Notes: generated from the sequence alone by a model not told the origin. A stretch of DNA of 62,908 nucleotides from an uncultured Eubacterium sp. (GCA_910589045.1 CAJUSH010000006.1:1-62908); one strand, 5' to 3'. Numbered from the stretch's first letter, positions 8,176-17,542 are shown. Translations and numbers: made by a program.

Positions 8176-10320
8176 TTATATATTTTTCATGGTCAGTGCA
8201 ATCCGCTTCTTATCCAGATCCACGGAGAGCACCTTCACCTCCACCACATCGCCCACGGAGAGTGCCTCCAGCGGATGCCTGATAAAGCGGTCGCAGATCT
8301 GCGAGATATGTACCAGGCCGTCCTGGTGAACGCCGATATCCACAAAGGCGCCGAAATCAATGACGTTTCGCACGGTGCCCTTCAGCACCATGCCCGGCGT
8401 CAGATCCTTCATCTCCAGAACATCGCTGCGCAGAATCGGCCGGGGCATGTCCTCCCTGGGATCCCTGCCCGGCTTTTCCAGCTCCGATAAAATGTCGGCA
8501 AGCGTCAGCTCTCCGATGCCAAGCCCCTCGGCAAGCGCCTTTTGGTTTTTGACCTTTTTCGAAATTCCTTTCAGCTCCCCCGGCTTCCACGCGCCCTTTT
8601 CGTAGCCAAGCTGCTCCAGAAGCCGTGCCGTGGCTTCGTAGCTCTCGGGATGTACGCTGGTGGCATCCAGCGGGTTTTTGCCCCCTGTGATGCGCAGAAA
8701 GCCCGCGCACTGCTCGTATGCCTTCGGCCCCAGCTTCGGCACCTTCAAAAGCTCATTGCGGCTCACAAAACGTCCGTTCGCCTCCCGGTAGGCAACGATA
8801 TTTTTCGCTACGGTCTTGCTGATGCCCGATATGTACTCAAGCAGCGACGCGCTGGCGGTATTCAAATCCACGCCTACACGGTTCACGCAGTCCTCCACCA
8901 CGCCGCCTAACGCCTCCCCCAGCTTTTTCTGGTTCATATCATGCTGGTACTGACCCACACCGATCGCCTTCGGATCGATCTTTACCAGCTCCGCCAGCGG
9001 GTCCTGCAGGCGCCTTGCGATGGAAGCCGCACTGCGCTGCCCCACGTCAAAGTTTGGAAATTCCTCGGTGGCAAGCTTGCTAGCCGAGTAGACGGATGCC
9101 CCCGCCTCGTTCACGATGACATACTGCACCGGCTTTTTGAGCTCCTTCAAAAGCTCCACGATGATCATCTCCGACTCCCTCGACGCCGTCCCGTTTCCGA
9201 CGGAGATCAGGGAAACGTCGTACTTGTCGATGAGCTGCTTTAAAATCCTTTTGGACTCCTCCACCTTGTTCTGGGGCGCGGTGGGGTAAATGACCCTCGT
9301 GTCCAGCACCTTTCCGGTGGCATCCACGACGGCAAGCTTGCAGCCGGTGCGGAATGCCGGATCCCAGCCCAGCACCACCTTCCCCGCGATGGGCGGCTGC
9401 ATGAGCAGCTGGCCCAGGTTTTTGCCGAATACGCCGATGGCACCGTCCTCCGCCCGCTCGGTCAGCTCCGAGCGCACCTCCCGCTCAATGGCAGGCGCGA
9501 TCAGGCGGTCGTAGCTGTCCGCAATCACATCCTTCAGCACCGGGGCGGTATTTTCGTTGTCGCGGGTGATGACCTGCTTTTCCAGAAAACGTAAAATATC
9601 CTCCCCGGGCACCTCCACCTTCACGGAGAGCACCTTCTGCGCCTCGCCCCGGTTGAGCGCCAGCACCCGGTGTCCCGCCAGCTTGCTCACCGGCTCCGAA
9701 AAGTCATAGTACATCTCAAAAACCGATTGCTCCTCCGGTTTTTTCGCCTCGGAGCGCACCACACCCTTTTTCACGGTCAGTTCCCGGATACGGATGCGGT
9801 AATCCGCCTCGTCGGAGATAGACTCCGCCACGATATCCATCGCCCCCGCCAGGGCATCCGCGGCGCTCGCCACCTCCTTCTCTTCATTTACAAAGGCTTC
9901 CGCCTCCGCGAGCATCGGCCGGTCCGTCATCTGCAGCAGCAAAATATTTGCCAGCGGCTCCAGCCCCTTCTCCTTCGCGACCGTAGCCCGCGTGCGCCGC
10001 TTCGGGCGGTACGGACGATAGAGGTCCTCCACGACCACAAGCGTCTGCGCTGCCAGAATCTGCGCCTTTAGCTCCTCGGTCAGCTTTCCCTGCTCCTCGA
10101 TGGTGGAGAGCACCTGCTCCTTTTTCTCCTCCAGATTGCGCAGATAGGTCAGCCGCTCCGCAAGATTCCGCAGCTGCTCGTCGTCGAGCGCCCCGGTCGC
10201 CTCCTTGCGGTAGCGGGCGATAAACGGGATCGTGTTGCCCTCGTCAATCAGCTTCACCGCTGCATCCACCTGATTTACCCGCACGCCGAGCTCGGCGGCA
10301 ATTACTGAAATAATATCCAT
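8176..10320 (-). CDS. tex: Tex-family RNA-binding transcription accessory protein
   Basis: 714 residues with the Tex domain order: an N-terminal helical region (FIARYRKEATGALDDEQLR), a YqgF-like RNase H fold (GWDPAFRTGCKLAVVD), tandem helix-hairpin-helix motifs (VDLNTASASLLEYISGIS) and a C-terminal S1 domain (about residues 645-714, MVLKGTVRNVIDFGAFVDIG). Tex proteins bind nucleic acid and affect transcript release and toxin gene expression in some bacteria. It is bounded by its own promoter and a terminator, so probably monocistronic. Confidence 0.93.
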   Translation of the reverse strand: MDIISVIAAELGVRVNQVDAAVKLIDEGNTIPFIARYRKEATGALDDEQLRNLAERLTYLRNLEEKKEQVLSTIEEQGKLTEELKAQILAAQTLVVVEDLYRPYRPKRRTRATVAKEKGLEPLANILLLQMTDRPMLAEAEAFVNEEKEVASAADALAGAMDIVAESISDEADYRIRIRELTVKKGVVRSEAKKPEEQSVFEMYYDFSEPVSKLAGHRVLALNRGEAQKVLSVKVEVPGEDILRFLEKQVITRDNENTAPVLKDVIADSYDRLIAPAIEREVRSELTERAEDGAIGVFGKNLGQLLMQPPIAGKVVLGWDPAFRTGCKLAVVDATGKVLDTRVIYPTAPQNKVEESKRILKQLIDKYDVSLISVGNGTASRESEMIIVELLKELKKPVQYVIVNEAGASVYSASKLATEEFPNFDVGQRSAASIARRLQDPLAELVKIDPKAIGVGQYQHDMNQKKLGEALGGVVEDCVNRVGVDLNTASASLLEYISGISKTVAKNIVAYREANGRFVSRNELLKVPKLGPKAYEQCAGFLRITGGKNPLDATSVHPESYEATARLLEQLGYEKGAWKPGELKGISKKVKNQKALAEGLGIGELTLADILSELEKPGRDPREDMPRPILRSDVLEMKDLTPGMVLKGTVRNVIDFGAFVDIGVHQDGLVHISQICDRFIRHPLEALSVGDVVEVKVLSVDLDKKRIALTMKNI

Positions 10321-10446
10321 AAAATGCTTCCTCTACGACTCCTTGTATAGTCACCTTCCGTCAGATATCTGCCCTCCGGCAGGCTGTTGGGACTGTTTGG
10401 CAAATGGCCGCCCGCCCTTCCTGTGCCTCGTTTGCAGACTGGTCTT

Positions 10447-10474
10447 ATTATACCAAAAATGCCTTCAAAGTAAA
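10447..10474 (-). promoter_or_regulatory. Promoter for tex
   Basis: TTTACT, a 16-base spacer and TATAAT on the minus strand, about 125 bases upstream of the tex start. Confidence 0.5.
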
Positions 10475-10532
10475 GTCTTAAAAAAATAAAATCCGTATCC
10501 CCTCTAATGCCGCAGGCAGCGGCAGCCACGAT

Positions 10533-10561
10533 TTGCATTTTCGGCGCAAATGTGCTAAACT
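10533..10561 (+). promoter_or_regulatory. Promoter for the 10596 gene
   Basis: TTGCAT, 17 bases, then TAAACT on the plus strand, about 35 bases before the start codon and just before the AAGGAGG site. Confidence 0.45.
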
Positions 10562-10595
10562 TTTTCTATCTTATTTTTTGAAGGAGGATTCCCCG

Positions 10596-10985
10596 ATGGA
10601 TTTCCATTCGGATGAGCACTACGGCCGGTACGGCGAACCCGGCAGGCCGCCAATGCAGTCAAGGGATGCTATGCTTTCGGCTGCCGTCATACTCTCGGCC
10701 ATCGCGATGGCGGCTTCCTGCTGTGTCTATGCCTCGATCCTGTGCGGTGCCCTTTCCATTACGCTGGCACTGCTCTCCCGGGGACAGCAGAAAAAGCTCT
10801 CGCCCCAGGGCAGGGTCGCAGTCACCACCTCCGTGGTGGCGATTGTCCTGAGCACCGCCGTGACGCTTGGCATGTTTGTATCCGCGGTTCACCAGTACGG
10901 CAGTCTGGAAAACTTCATAAACGCATACTCCGAGCTTATGGAGTCTATGACCGGAACACCTCTGTTTCCCGAGGGGAGCTTATGA
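10596..10985 (+). CDS. Small two-helix membrane protein (DUF4190-like)
   Basis: 129 residues from the ATG that follows AAGGAGG by eight bases. The N-terminus is hydrophilic (HYGRYGEPGRPPMQSR). Two hydrophobic segments follow, the first with Ser/Ala/Cys-rich character and the second near residues 75-95, separated by a short basic loop (RGQQKKLSPQGR). This resembles small DUF4190-type proteins, but the match is only by shape. It faces the DUF2752 gene convergently. Confidence 0.65.
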   Translation: MDFHSDEHYGRYGEPGRPPMQSRDAMLSAAVILSAIAMAASCCVYASILCGALSITLALLSRGQQKKLSPQGRVAVTTSVVAIVLSTAVTLGMFVSAVHQYGSLENFINAYSELMESMTGTPLFPEGSL

Positions 10986-11072
10986 TCTGTGATTCCGGAT
11001 TTGTATCGTTGTCCCGTTTCGGACCGCACACATCTGCTGCGTGAGCCGTCCGGCCCTGCGGTTTTTGCAGTC

Positions 11073-11519
11073 TCACAGCAGCACCGCCAGCAGGTCGACG
11101 CCGAAAAACAAAAGCGCGCCGTCCTTTATGACGACATTGACAGCGAGGATGACAAGCGCGGCCCACAGCCATCCGGGATGATAGCGCATCCCCACCGAAA
11201 GGCGGTGCCGGCTGAGCCGTTCGATCGTATGGCTCACCATAAACCACGCGTAAACCGCCGCGCCGTAAGGCACCAGCGGATGGTAGACAAAGGCGCGGAA
11301 AAGCTCCAGCCGCAGCAGCGCATAGACGGCGCGTGTGCCGCCGCAGCCCGGGCAGTAATAGCCGGTCAGCGTATGCAGCAGGCACGGGATGCCGAAAAAC
11401 GGCAGGTGTGCGCTCAGCCAGCGATACAGCAGCAGGGCAGGAATCGCCGTGATGAACACGCAGATTCCCGTTATATACATTTGATCTTCAATGGATGTTT
11501 GCTTTTTCATAATATTCAA
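11073..11519 (-). CDS. DUF2752 membrane protein
   Basis: 148 residues with three hydrophobic segments and the family's CPGCGGTRAVYALL motif near residue 55, followed by a basic cytoplasmic loop (RLSRHRLSVGMRYHPG). Members of DUF2752 are widespread in Clostridia and Bacteroidetes and have no assigned activity. A start at an internal Met (11510) is also possible. It diverges from the HExxH protein gene. Confidence 0.8.
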   Translation of the reverse strand: MNIMKKQTSIEDQMYITGICVFITAIPALLLYRWLSAHLPFFGIPCLLHTLTGYYCPGCGGTRAVYALLRLELFRAFVYHPLVPYGAAVYAWFMVSHTIERLSRHRLSVGMRYHPGWLWAALVILAVNVVIKDGALLFFGVDLLAVLL

Positions 11520-11626
11520 ATATTAAAAATCATCGGTTTTGTCAGATAAGGAGGCACGCATGAGCTTCCCATATGACAATTATAGTCTGTCATGCAGACT
11601 TTGTCAAAACACAAGGAGGTTTTTCT

Positions 11627-12142
11627 ATGGCAATCACAGGTATCGGTAATTACGGAAGCTACGGCATGTCGGCCGGTTACGGCTCCTATGGCACCTACGG
11701 CGCAGCCAATGCCGGCAAAAGCACCGCGCCCGACGAGCAGGTAAAGCCGGGACGCAAATCCTCGCCCGGCGAGTGCGACACCTGCAAACAGCGCAAATAC
11801 CAGGACGGCTCAAACGAGGGAGACGTCTCTTTTAAGACACCGGGACATATCTCTCCCCAGGCATCAGCCGCAGCCGTCCGCGCCCACGAGCAGGAGCATG
11901 TGGGCAATGCCTACGAAAAGGCCGCGAAGGAAGGCGGAAAGGTCCGTTCCGCTACCGTATCCCTGCGCACCGAAATCTGCCCCGAATGCGGCACCAGCTA
12001 TGTGGCCGGCGGTGAGACCCGCACGGCGATCTCCTATCCGAAGGAAACAGAGGCAGGGGAAAACGAAAATCCTTATCAGAAAAACAACAGGGCACTGGAT
12101 GCCATAAAGCTGGTGGGCGCCAACGTGGACCTTGTAGCGTAG
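11627..12142 (+). CDS. Gly/Tyr-rich protein with putative metalloprotease motif
   Basis: 171 residues from the ATG eight bases after AAGGAGG. Residues 5-30 are a Gly/Tyr/Ser repeat region (NYGSYGMSAGYGSYGTYG). Next are a CxxC pair (Cys50, Cys53), an HEQEH motif at 87-91 that matches HExxH, and a second CxxC (CPECG) near residue 118. The segment ISPQASAAAVRAHEQEHVGNA resembles the 'putative metalloprotease CJM1_0395/SprA-related' family. No signal peptide is visible. Protease activity is inferred from the motif only. Confidence 0.7.
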   Translation: MAITGIGNYGSYGMSAGYGSYGTYGAANAGKSTAPDEQVKPGRKSSPGECDTCKQRKYQDGSNEGDVSFKTPGHISPQASAAAVRAHEQEHVGNAYEKAAKEGGKVRSATVSLRTEICPECGTSYVAGGETRTAISYPKETEAGENENPYQKNNRALDAIKLVGANVDLVA

Positions 12143-12212
12143 CCCATCCCCGGGCGCAGGGCATTGTTCACCCCCTGCCCCGGGACAGATTTATTTTTAA
12201 GGAGATTATTTC

Positions 12213-12974
12213 ATGATGAACCGTTCCAACGGAGCGCTCAAGGATATGGCAAGACAGATGCTGCTTGGCCGCTATCAAATACCGATGCTGGCCATGATCC
12301 TCGCAACGCTCATTCCCTCTGTCATTTTGTTTCCCTTTGATTATCTGTGCAGTGGCAGAGATAAATTTGCAGTACAGGCCGTGCTCTACTATCTCGCCTA
12401 TTTTATCATTTGCCTCATCGCCCTGACGCTCGAAAGCGGTGTGAAGCGAATCCATCTGATGCTTGCCCGCGGGCAAGCCGCTAACATTTCCGACATGTTC
12501 TGGGTGTTCAAAAACCGTCCCGACCGTATTTTTATCGGCGGCTTTTTGTTTACGCTCATCTCATGGATTCCCCGCATTCCGTCCTTTGCCCTGGCGTTAA
12601 AGCCTCTGACGGGACTATCCGAAATGCAGGCGTGGGCTCTGACTCAGCTCGTATCCCTCGCGGGACAGATCCTGGCGTTTCTGGTCACGCTGCCCTTCTA
12701 TTTTATTTTCTGGTTTTATGTGGATGACCCTGAAATCGATACGACCGAGGCGTTCCGCTCCAGCATGACACTGATGCGCGGCGCGAAATGGCGGCTGTGT
12801 GTGATGGAGCTTGGCTTTTTCGGCTGGGTGCTGCTCGGGGCGCTCTCCTTCGGTATCGGATTTCTCTGGATCCTGCCTTATATGAACCAGTCGCTCACAA
12901 ATTTTTATCTTGAGCAGAAGCACGAATTTGACGTGACGGTAGAATTCAGCGGCCAGGCCGCAGATCCTATGTAA
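12213..12974 (+). CDS. DUF975-type integral membrane protein
   Basis: 253 residues with about six hydrophobic segments. The ATG follows AAGGAG. The N-terminus (LKDMARQMLLGRYQIPM) and the stretch ESGVKRIHLMLARGQAANISDMFWVF are typical of DUF975 proteins, which resemble membrane domains of unknown role in Firmicutes. The gene ends 50 bases before a strong shared terminator with hom. It may be co-transcribed with the HExxH protein gene 70 bases upstream. Confidence 0.75.
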   Translation: MMNRSNGALKDMARQMLLGRYQIPMLAMILATLIPSVILFPFDYLCSGRDKFAVQAVLYYLAYFIICLIALTLESGVKRIHLMLARGQAANISDMFWVFKNRPDRIFIGGFLFTLISWIPRIPSFALALKPLTGLSEMQAWALTQLVSLAGQILAFLVTLPFYFIFWFYVDDPEIDTTEAFRSSMTLMRGAKWRLCVMELGFFGWVLLGALSFGIGFLWILPYMNQSLTNFYLEQKHEFDVTVEFSGQAADPM

Positions 12975-12987
12975 AAAAGCTTCTTTT

Positions 12988-13020
12988 ATCGTACGGGAAA
13001 TCCAAAAAAGCTTCCGATAC
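12988..13020. repeat. 33-base interspersed repeat, copy 2
   Basis: Thirty of 33 bases match the segment at 1622-1654, and it again lies immediately beside a terminator hairpin. On the plus strand it precedes the terminator stem by a few A residues. Confidence 0.6.
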
Positions 13021-13023
13021 GCC

Positions 13024-13064
13024 AAAAACCGGAGCCGCCCTCACACAGGCGCCCCGGTTTTTTT
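13024..13064. terminator. Bidirectional terminator between convergent genes
   Basis: A stem built on ACCGG and CCGGT with an inner GC-rich part is flanked by AAAAA on the left and TTTTTTT on the right. It serves the plus-strand DUF975 gene and the minus-strand hom operon, which converge here. Confidence 0.8.
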
Positions 13065-13098
13065 CTGTTTTTACCGAGCCTCTGAACACCTCGCCGGT

Positions 13099-14301
13099 TC
13101 AATGAAACCGGATCATCTGCAGAATGCTCGAGAGCTTCGCCGCCTTCTCCTCGTAGTCGCGCTCCCGCATCGTCAAAGTCACAAAGCCGATCTCGTCGTT
13201 CAGCTCCTCGATATCCACAAACTCAACGATGCCGAAGGTATCCGTGATCTCCGCCTTGGATGCCCTGGTGCGAACGAAAAAGCGCGTCTCATTGTCCCTG
13301 TAGTCGGCCAGCTCCATCGGCTTTTCGTCCCAGTTCAAAATGATGTTCGTGTGCATATGCTTCACCATGTCCACAATGTCGCCTACAACCGCGCTGGCGG
13401 TAGGCAGCTTTCCTGCACCGCTGCCGTAAAACATCGCATCCCCGAGCATATTTCCCCTGACAAAGATCGCATTGAACACGTCGTTTACATTATAGAGGGG
13501 GTGGGAGACAGGAATCAAAAAGGGTGCAACCATCGCAAGGTACCCGTTTTCTGTCTGCCTGCTTATGGCAAGCAGCTTGATGGTACGCCCCATCTCCTTG
13601 GCATACATAATATCAACGGGCGTGATCTTCGTGATACCCTCGGTATAGATATCCCCGTAGTTGACCTGCCGCGCACAGACTAACGAGGTCAGGATCGCGA
13701 TCTTGCGGCATGCATCGTACCCTTCCACATCTGCGGTAGGGTCTTTCTCCGCATAGCCCTTCGCCTGTGCCTCCTTTAACACCTCATCGAAGGGCAGCTC
13801 CTCCTGCGTCATCTTCGTCAGCATGTAGTTCGTCGTCCCGTTGACGATCCCGCTGATCTCCACGATCTCGTCCCCTGTGAGGGAGCTGATCAGCGGGCGG
13901 ATAATCGGAATACCTCCGCCAACACTCGCTTCAAACAGGAAGTTTACATTTTTCTCCCGGGCCAGCGCGATCAGCTCCGCGCCCTTATCCGCCACCAGCG
14001 CCTTGTTCGAGGTGGTGACGTGCTTGCCCGCTGCAAGCATCGCTTTCACAAACGTATAGGCCGGCTCCACACCGCCCATCGTCTCCACGACCACCCGTAC
14101 CTCCGGGTCCTCCGCGATGATCTGATAGTCGTGCACGATCCTGCTCTGAATCGGGTCGCCCTCAAACTCCCGCAAATCCAGAACATATTTTACCTCCAGC
14201 TCCTCACCCGAGGTCATTTTGATGCGTGCCCCGTTTTGTTCCAGAATTTCCACGACACCGGAACCGATCGTTCCGTATCCCATAACTGCTACTTTTACCA
14301 T
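13099..14301 (-). CDS. hom: Homoserine dehydrogenase
   Basis: 400 residues: an NAD(P)-binding domain with GYGTIGSGVVEIL at residues 8-20, the catalytic domain with GIVNGTTNYMLTKM and AQAKGYAEKDPTADVEGYDA, and a C-terminal ACT domain (about residues 320-400). It reduces aspartate semialdehyde to homoserine for threonine and methionine synthesis. The gene starts seven bases after an ACT-domain regulator gene, so the two form an operon. The ACT domain suggests amino-acid feedback. Confidence 0.95.
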   Translation of the reverse strand: MVKVAVMGYGTIGSGVVEILEQNGARIKMTSGEELEVKYVLDLREFEGDPIQSRIVHDYQIIAEDPEVRVVVETMGGVEPAYTFVKAMLAAGKHVTTSNKALVADKGAELIALAREKNVNFLFEASVGGGIPIIRPLISSLTGDEIVEISGIVNGTTNYMLTKMTQEELPFDEVLKEAQAKGYAEKDPTADVEGYDACRKIAILTSLVCARQVNYGDIYTEGITKITPVDIMYAKEMGRTIKLLAISRQTENGYLAMVAPFLIPVSHPLYNVNDVFNAIFVRGNMLGDAMFYGSGAGKLPTASAVVGDIVDMVKHMHTNIILNWDEKPMELADYRDNETRFFVRTRASKAEITDTFGIVEFVDIEELNDEIGFVTLTMRERDYEEKAAKLSSILQMIRFH

Positions 14302-14308
14302 TTGTCTT

Positions 14309-14752
14309 TTACTCCCTCGCTAGTATTTTTAAATAGTGTACCCCCTCCTGCTGCTCGATACGCTCCATCATGCGGTTTGCATCCTCCGTGTCAGGCAAAA
14401 TCTCGATGCTCAGCGTCAGGGAGGCAACACCCCCCACCGGTATACTCTGATGGATCGTCAGAATATTGGCATTGGAATCGGCAATCGTTTTTAAGATCGC
14501 CGACAGCAGCCCCGGCTCATCATCCAGCTGGATGACCAGCGTGATCGTCCTGCCCTTCGCGTTGTCATGGAAGGGAAAAATGTCCTCTTTGTACTTATAA
14601 AAAGAGCTTCGGCTGATATCGACCCTGCCGGTGGCCTCCTGCACGGACGCGGCCCTGCCGGACTCCAGCAGCCGCTTTGCCTCCACGACCCGCAGCAGCA
14701 CATCGGGCACTGCCTTCTCCTTCAGCACGTAATAATTTGTCTTTTCTTCCAT
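14309..14752 (-). CDS. ACT-domain protein (UPF0735/PheB-like)
   Basis: 147 residues from MEEKTNYYVL; a longer frame to 14926 has no conserved sequence and runs through the promoter. The N-terminal half carries a helix-turn-helix-like segment (SVQEATGRVDISRSSFYKYKEDIFPF). The C-terminal half is an ACT domain (TLVIQLDDEPGLLSAILKTIADSNANILTIHQ). UPF0735 proteins are often linked to hom or pheA and are presumed amino-acid-responsive regulators. It lies seven bases upstream of hom. Confidence 0.88.
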   Translation of the reverse strand: MEEKTNYYVLKEKAVPDVLLRVVEAKRLLESGRAASVQEATGRVDISRSSFYKYKEDIFPFHDNAKGRTITLVIQLDDEPGLLSAILKTIADSNANILTIHQSIPVGGVASLTLSIEILPDTEDANRMMERIEQQEGVHYLKILARE

Positions 14753-14801
14753 TGTACACCCCTGTGTTTGTCCTGTAAATACATTTGTACTCACCCGAAA
14801 G

Positions 14802-14830
14802 ATAATACCACAAAATAGCAAATGGCGCAA
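14802..14830 (-). promoter_or_regulatory. Promoter for the ACT-hom operon
   Basis: TTGCGC, a 17-base spacer and TATTAT on the minus strand, about 50 bases before the ACT protein start. Confidence 0.5.
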
Positions 14831-14910
14831 GACCCTTTCGTCCTGCGCCGCACATTTATCGTAACGATCGATAGTACCGCAGACCGCCGTCCCGGCAAAC
14901 GGCAGCATAC

Positions 14911-14948
14911 ATAAGAGCAGGCACATGTCATTTCGTGCCTGCTCTTTC
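14911..14948 (-). terminator. Terminator after prfB
   Basis: A perfect 10-base-pair stem, GAGCAGGCAC with GTGCCTGCTC and a 10-base loop. The T-run is short on both strands (CTTATGT on the minus strand), so it may be moderate in strength. Confidence 0.6.
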
Positions 14949-14959
14949 CTGATTGAAAG

Positions 14960-16082
14960 CTATTCGGACTCCACCCCGCCCTGGGAGAGCCATTTTAAGT
15001 AAGCATTGATGAACGGGTCCAGCTCGCCGTCGAGCACCGCGTCCACGTTTCCTGTCTCATAGGCCGTCCGGCGATCCTTCACCATCGTGTAGGGCTGCAT
15101 GACGTAGGAACGGATCTGGTTGCCCCAGCCGATCTCCGTCACCTCGCCGCGGATTTCCGCTTCCTTCGCCTCATTTTCCTGCCGGCGCAGCATGAGCAGC
15201 TTGGATTTCAGCATCTGCATCGCCTTGTCCTTGTTCATGTGCTGGGAGCGCTCGTTCTGACAGGTCACCACAATGCCGGTCGGGAAGTGCGTAATCCGGA
15301 TCGCCGACGAGGTCTTGTTGATGTGCTGGCCTCCCGCGCCGCTCGAGCGGTAGGTGTCGATGCGGATATCCTCATCCTTCACCTCAATGTCAATATCCTC
15401 CTCGATATCCGGCATCACATCACAGGAAACAAAGGAGGTCTGCCGCTTGCCCGCCGCATTGAAAGGCGAGATGCGCACGAGACGGTGAACGCCCTTCTCG
15501 GATTTGAGGTAGCCGAAAGCATTCTCGCCGTTGACCTGGAAGGTTACGGACTTGATGCCCGCCTCGTCGCCCTCGTGGAAATCCAGCACGTCCACGGAAA
15601 AGCCCTTCGCGTTCGCCCAGCGGGTGTACATGCGGTAAAGCATGGAAGCCCAGTCGCAGGACTCGGTGCCGCCGGCCCCCGCATTCAGCGACACGATCGC
15701 CGCATCCCGGTCAAATTCCCCGGAGAGCAGCGTCTTGATGCGGATCCCCTCGTAGACCGTCTCAAAATTGTTCTTCGCCTCCTCAATCTCTGTCAGAAGC
15801 GATGCGTCATTCTCCTCCTCAGCCATCTGGATCAGCGTCTCGATATCCTCGTAGCAGGTCTCCAGACCCCGGCAGGCTTCCAGGTCATCCTTTAAGCTTT
15901 TGAGTGTTTTCATTTTCTGCTGGGATACTTCGGCGTTGTCCCAGAAATCCGGCGCCTCCATCTCCCGCTCCAGCTCTTCGATACGTTTTGACTTATTTGC
16001 TAAGTCAAAGTGCATCCCTCACTTCCAGAAGTGGTTCTTTCCACGTATTTAATAACATGCGATACGGATCTAATTCTACCAT
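14960..16082 (-). CDS. prfB: Peptide chain release factor 2, programmed +1 frameshift
   Basis: RF2 recognises UGA and UAA. The main frame (14960-16006) encodes GGQ as SSGAGGQHINKT and the SPF-type tripeptide as RISPFNAAGKRQTS. No good start exists in that frame. In the frame ahead, an ATG at 16080-16082 with AAGGTG upstream opens a 25-codon leader that ends CTT TGA C at 16010-16004, the classic autoregulatory slip site. A +1 shift on CTT joins the leader to GAC-TTA of the main frame, giving about 373 residues. The prediction is that scarce RF2 lets ribosomes shift. The segment upstream of the slip site (GTGAGGGA) can act as an internal Shine-Dalgarno. Last gene of the ftsE-ftsX-ctp-prfB run. 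Confidence 0.94.
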
Positions 16083-16213
16083 TCTGTCACCTTCTTTCTT
16101 TTCCGCAGGAGGGCAAAAACACATGCCGAAGGCTGCTGTTCACGCTGTGAGCAGTAACTGCCAGATCTCCTTCAGCCACGAAATTTTTACCCGTCATTCA
16201 TGTTTACAGTTCT

Positions 16214-17524
16214 TCATTGATCCTTGAGCACCTCAATTGCCTTAAGGATCTGGTTATCCTCCATCTTGTCATACTCCACCGCATCCGGATTCATATATTT
16301 ATATTCCAGCTCGATGTCCGGCGCAATGCCCTCGCCGTGGATGTTCTCCCCGTTGGGCGTAAAATACTTAGCCGTCGTGAGCTTGATGGCGCTTCCGTCC
16401 TTCAGCTGGCGGATACTCTGTACGATACCCTTGCCGAAGGTCTTTGACCCGATGAGCGTGCCGTATTTGTAATCCCGGATTGCCCCCGCGAAAATCTCCG
16501 CGCTGCTGGCGCTGTTTCCGTTGATGAGCACCGCCATGGGATAATCCATGCACGCCGCATCCGACTTATATTCCATTTTATTGCCCGCCTTATCCTCCGT
16601 CCAGACCGTTACACCCTCCGGCAAAATCTCGTCAAGGATCTCGGTCACAGAGGTAATCATGCCGCCGGGATTGTCACGCACGTCCACGATCATGGAGGTC
16701 ATGCCCTGCTTCTTCAGATCATTTACCACATCGGTAAATTCCTTTCCGGTATTTTCCCCAAACTCCGCGATCAGGATATAGCCGATGCCGTCCTCAAGCA
16801 TCTCACCGCTGAGCGTAGGCATATCCACATAGGCACGCTTCACATCCAGCTCCACATAGTCGCGCTCCTTTGCGCGGTAAACCTTTAGGTGAACCCTGGT
16901 ACCCTCCTCGCCTCGGATGTGCGTCACCAGCTCCGACAGCTCCATCGTCGTGGAGATGATATCATTCACCTGCACGATCCGGTCGCCCTCCCGGATGCCG
17001 GATTTCTCCGCCGGACTGCCCTCATACACCTGCTTAATGACAACCTCCCTGGTTTTGGAATCCTGCTGGAGCGAGGCACCGATCCCGCAGAGCGAGGCGG
17101 TCGTGGTGATCATAAAGCTCTCATACTCCTCCGGTGTAAAATAGCTCGAATAGATATCCCCTGTTCCGGCAAACAGCCCCTTGTAAAGCCCGTTTACCAG
17201 ATCCTCCTCATCCACGTCCTCATAATAAAGCATGTCGATGACTTCCGCAAGCTGCTCAATCTTCGTTCTGACCGGCTCCGTCAATATTCTTTCGTCCTCC
17301 GATTCGGTGACGGCCTGATCTTCCTTTCCAAAAACACGCCCTCCCACAGCCGGAAAGACACAAACTACCAGCATGCATAACAGCAGCATCGCCAGCGAAC
17401 CAATGGCGAGACCTCTGTAAAGTGCGTTCCGCTGCCCCTGCTCAATCCTTCGGATATCCTCACGAATTGCTTCCGCAGTCTCCTGCATCTGCTGCTCCCT
17501 TTCTCTGATCTCTCTTTCTTCCAT
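16214..17524 (-). CDS. C-terminal processing protease (S41, CtpA/B-type)
   Basis: 436 residues: a short cytoplasmic coiled part (Glu/Gln-rich, 1-35), one transmembrane anchor (about 40-60), a PDZ domain (about 140-220, with VYEGSPAEKSGIREGDRI) and an S41 domain. The catalytic Ser is in NSASSAEIF (Ser340 by alignment) and the Lys in TFGKGIVQ (Lys365), with the expected spacing of 25. It acts outside the membrane. It sits downstream of ftsX, and in several Firmicutes CtpB-type proteases tune cell-wall hydrolases or sporulation signalling. Confidence 0.92.
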   Translation of the reverse strand: MEEREIREREQQMQETAEAIREDIRRIEQGQRNALYRGLAIGSLAMLLLCMLVVCVFPAVGGRVFGKEDQAVTESEDERILTEPVRTKIEQLAEVIDMLYYEDVDEEDLVNGLYKGLFAGTGDIYSSYFTPEEYESFMITTTASLCGIGASLQQDSKTREVVIKQVYEGSPAEKSGIREGDRIVQVNDIISTTMELSELVTHIRGEEGTRVHLKVYRAKERDYVELDVKRAYVDMPTLSGEMLEDGIGYILIAEFGENTGKEFTDVVNDLKKQGMTSMIVDVRDNPGGMITSVTEILDEILPEGVTVWTEDKAGNKMEYKSDAACMDYPMAVLINGNSASSAEIFAGAIRDYKYGTLIGSKTFGKGIVQSIRQLKDGSAIKLTTAKYFTPNGENIHGEGIAPDIELEYKYMNPDAVEYDKMEDNQILKAIEVLKDQ

Positions 17525-17542
17525 ATGCTTTTACCTTATGCT

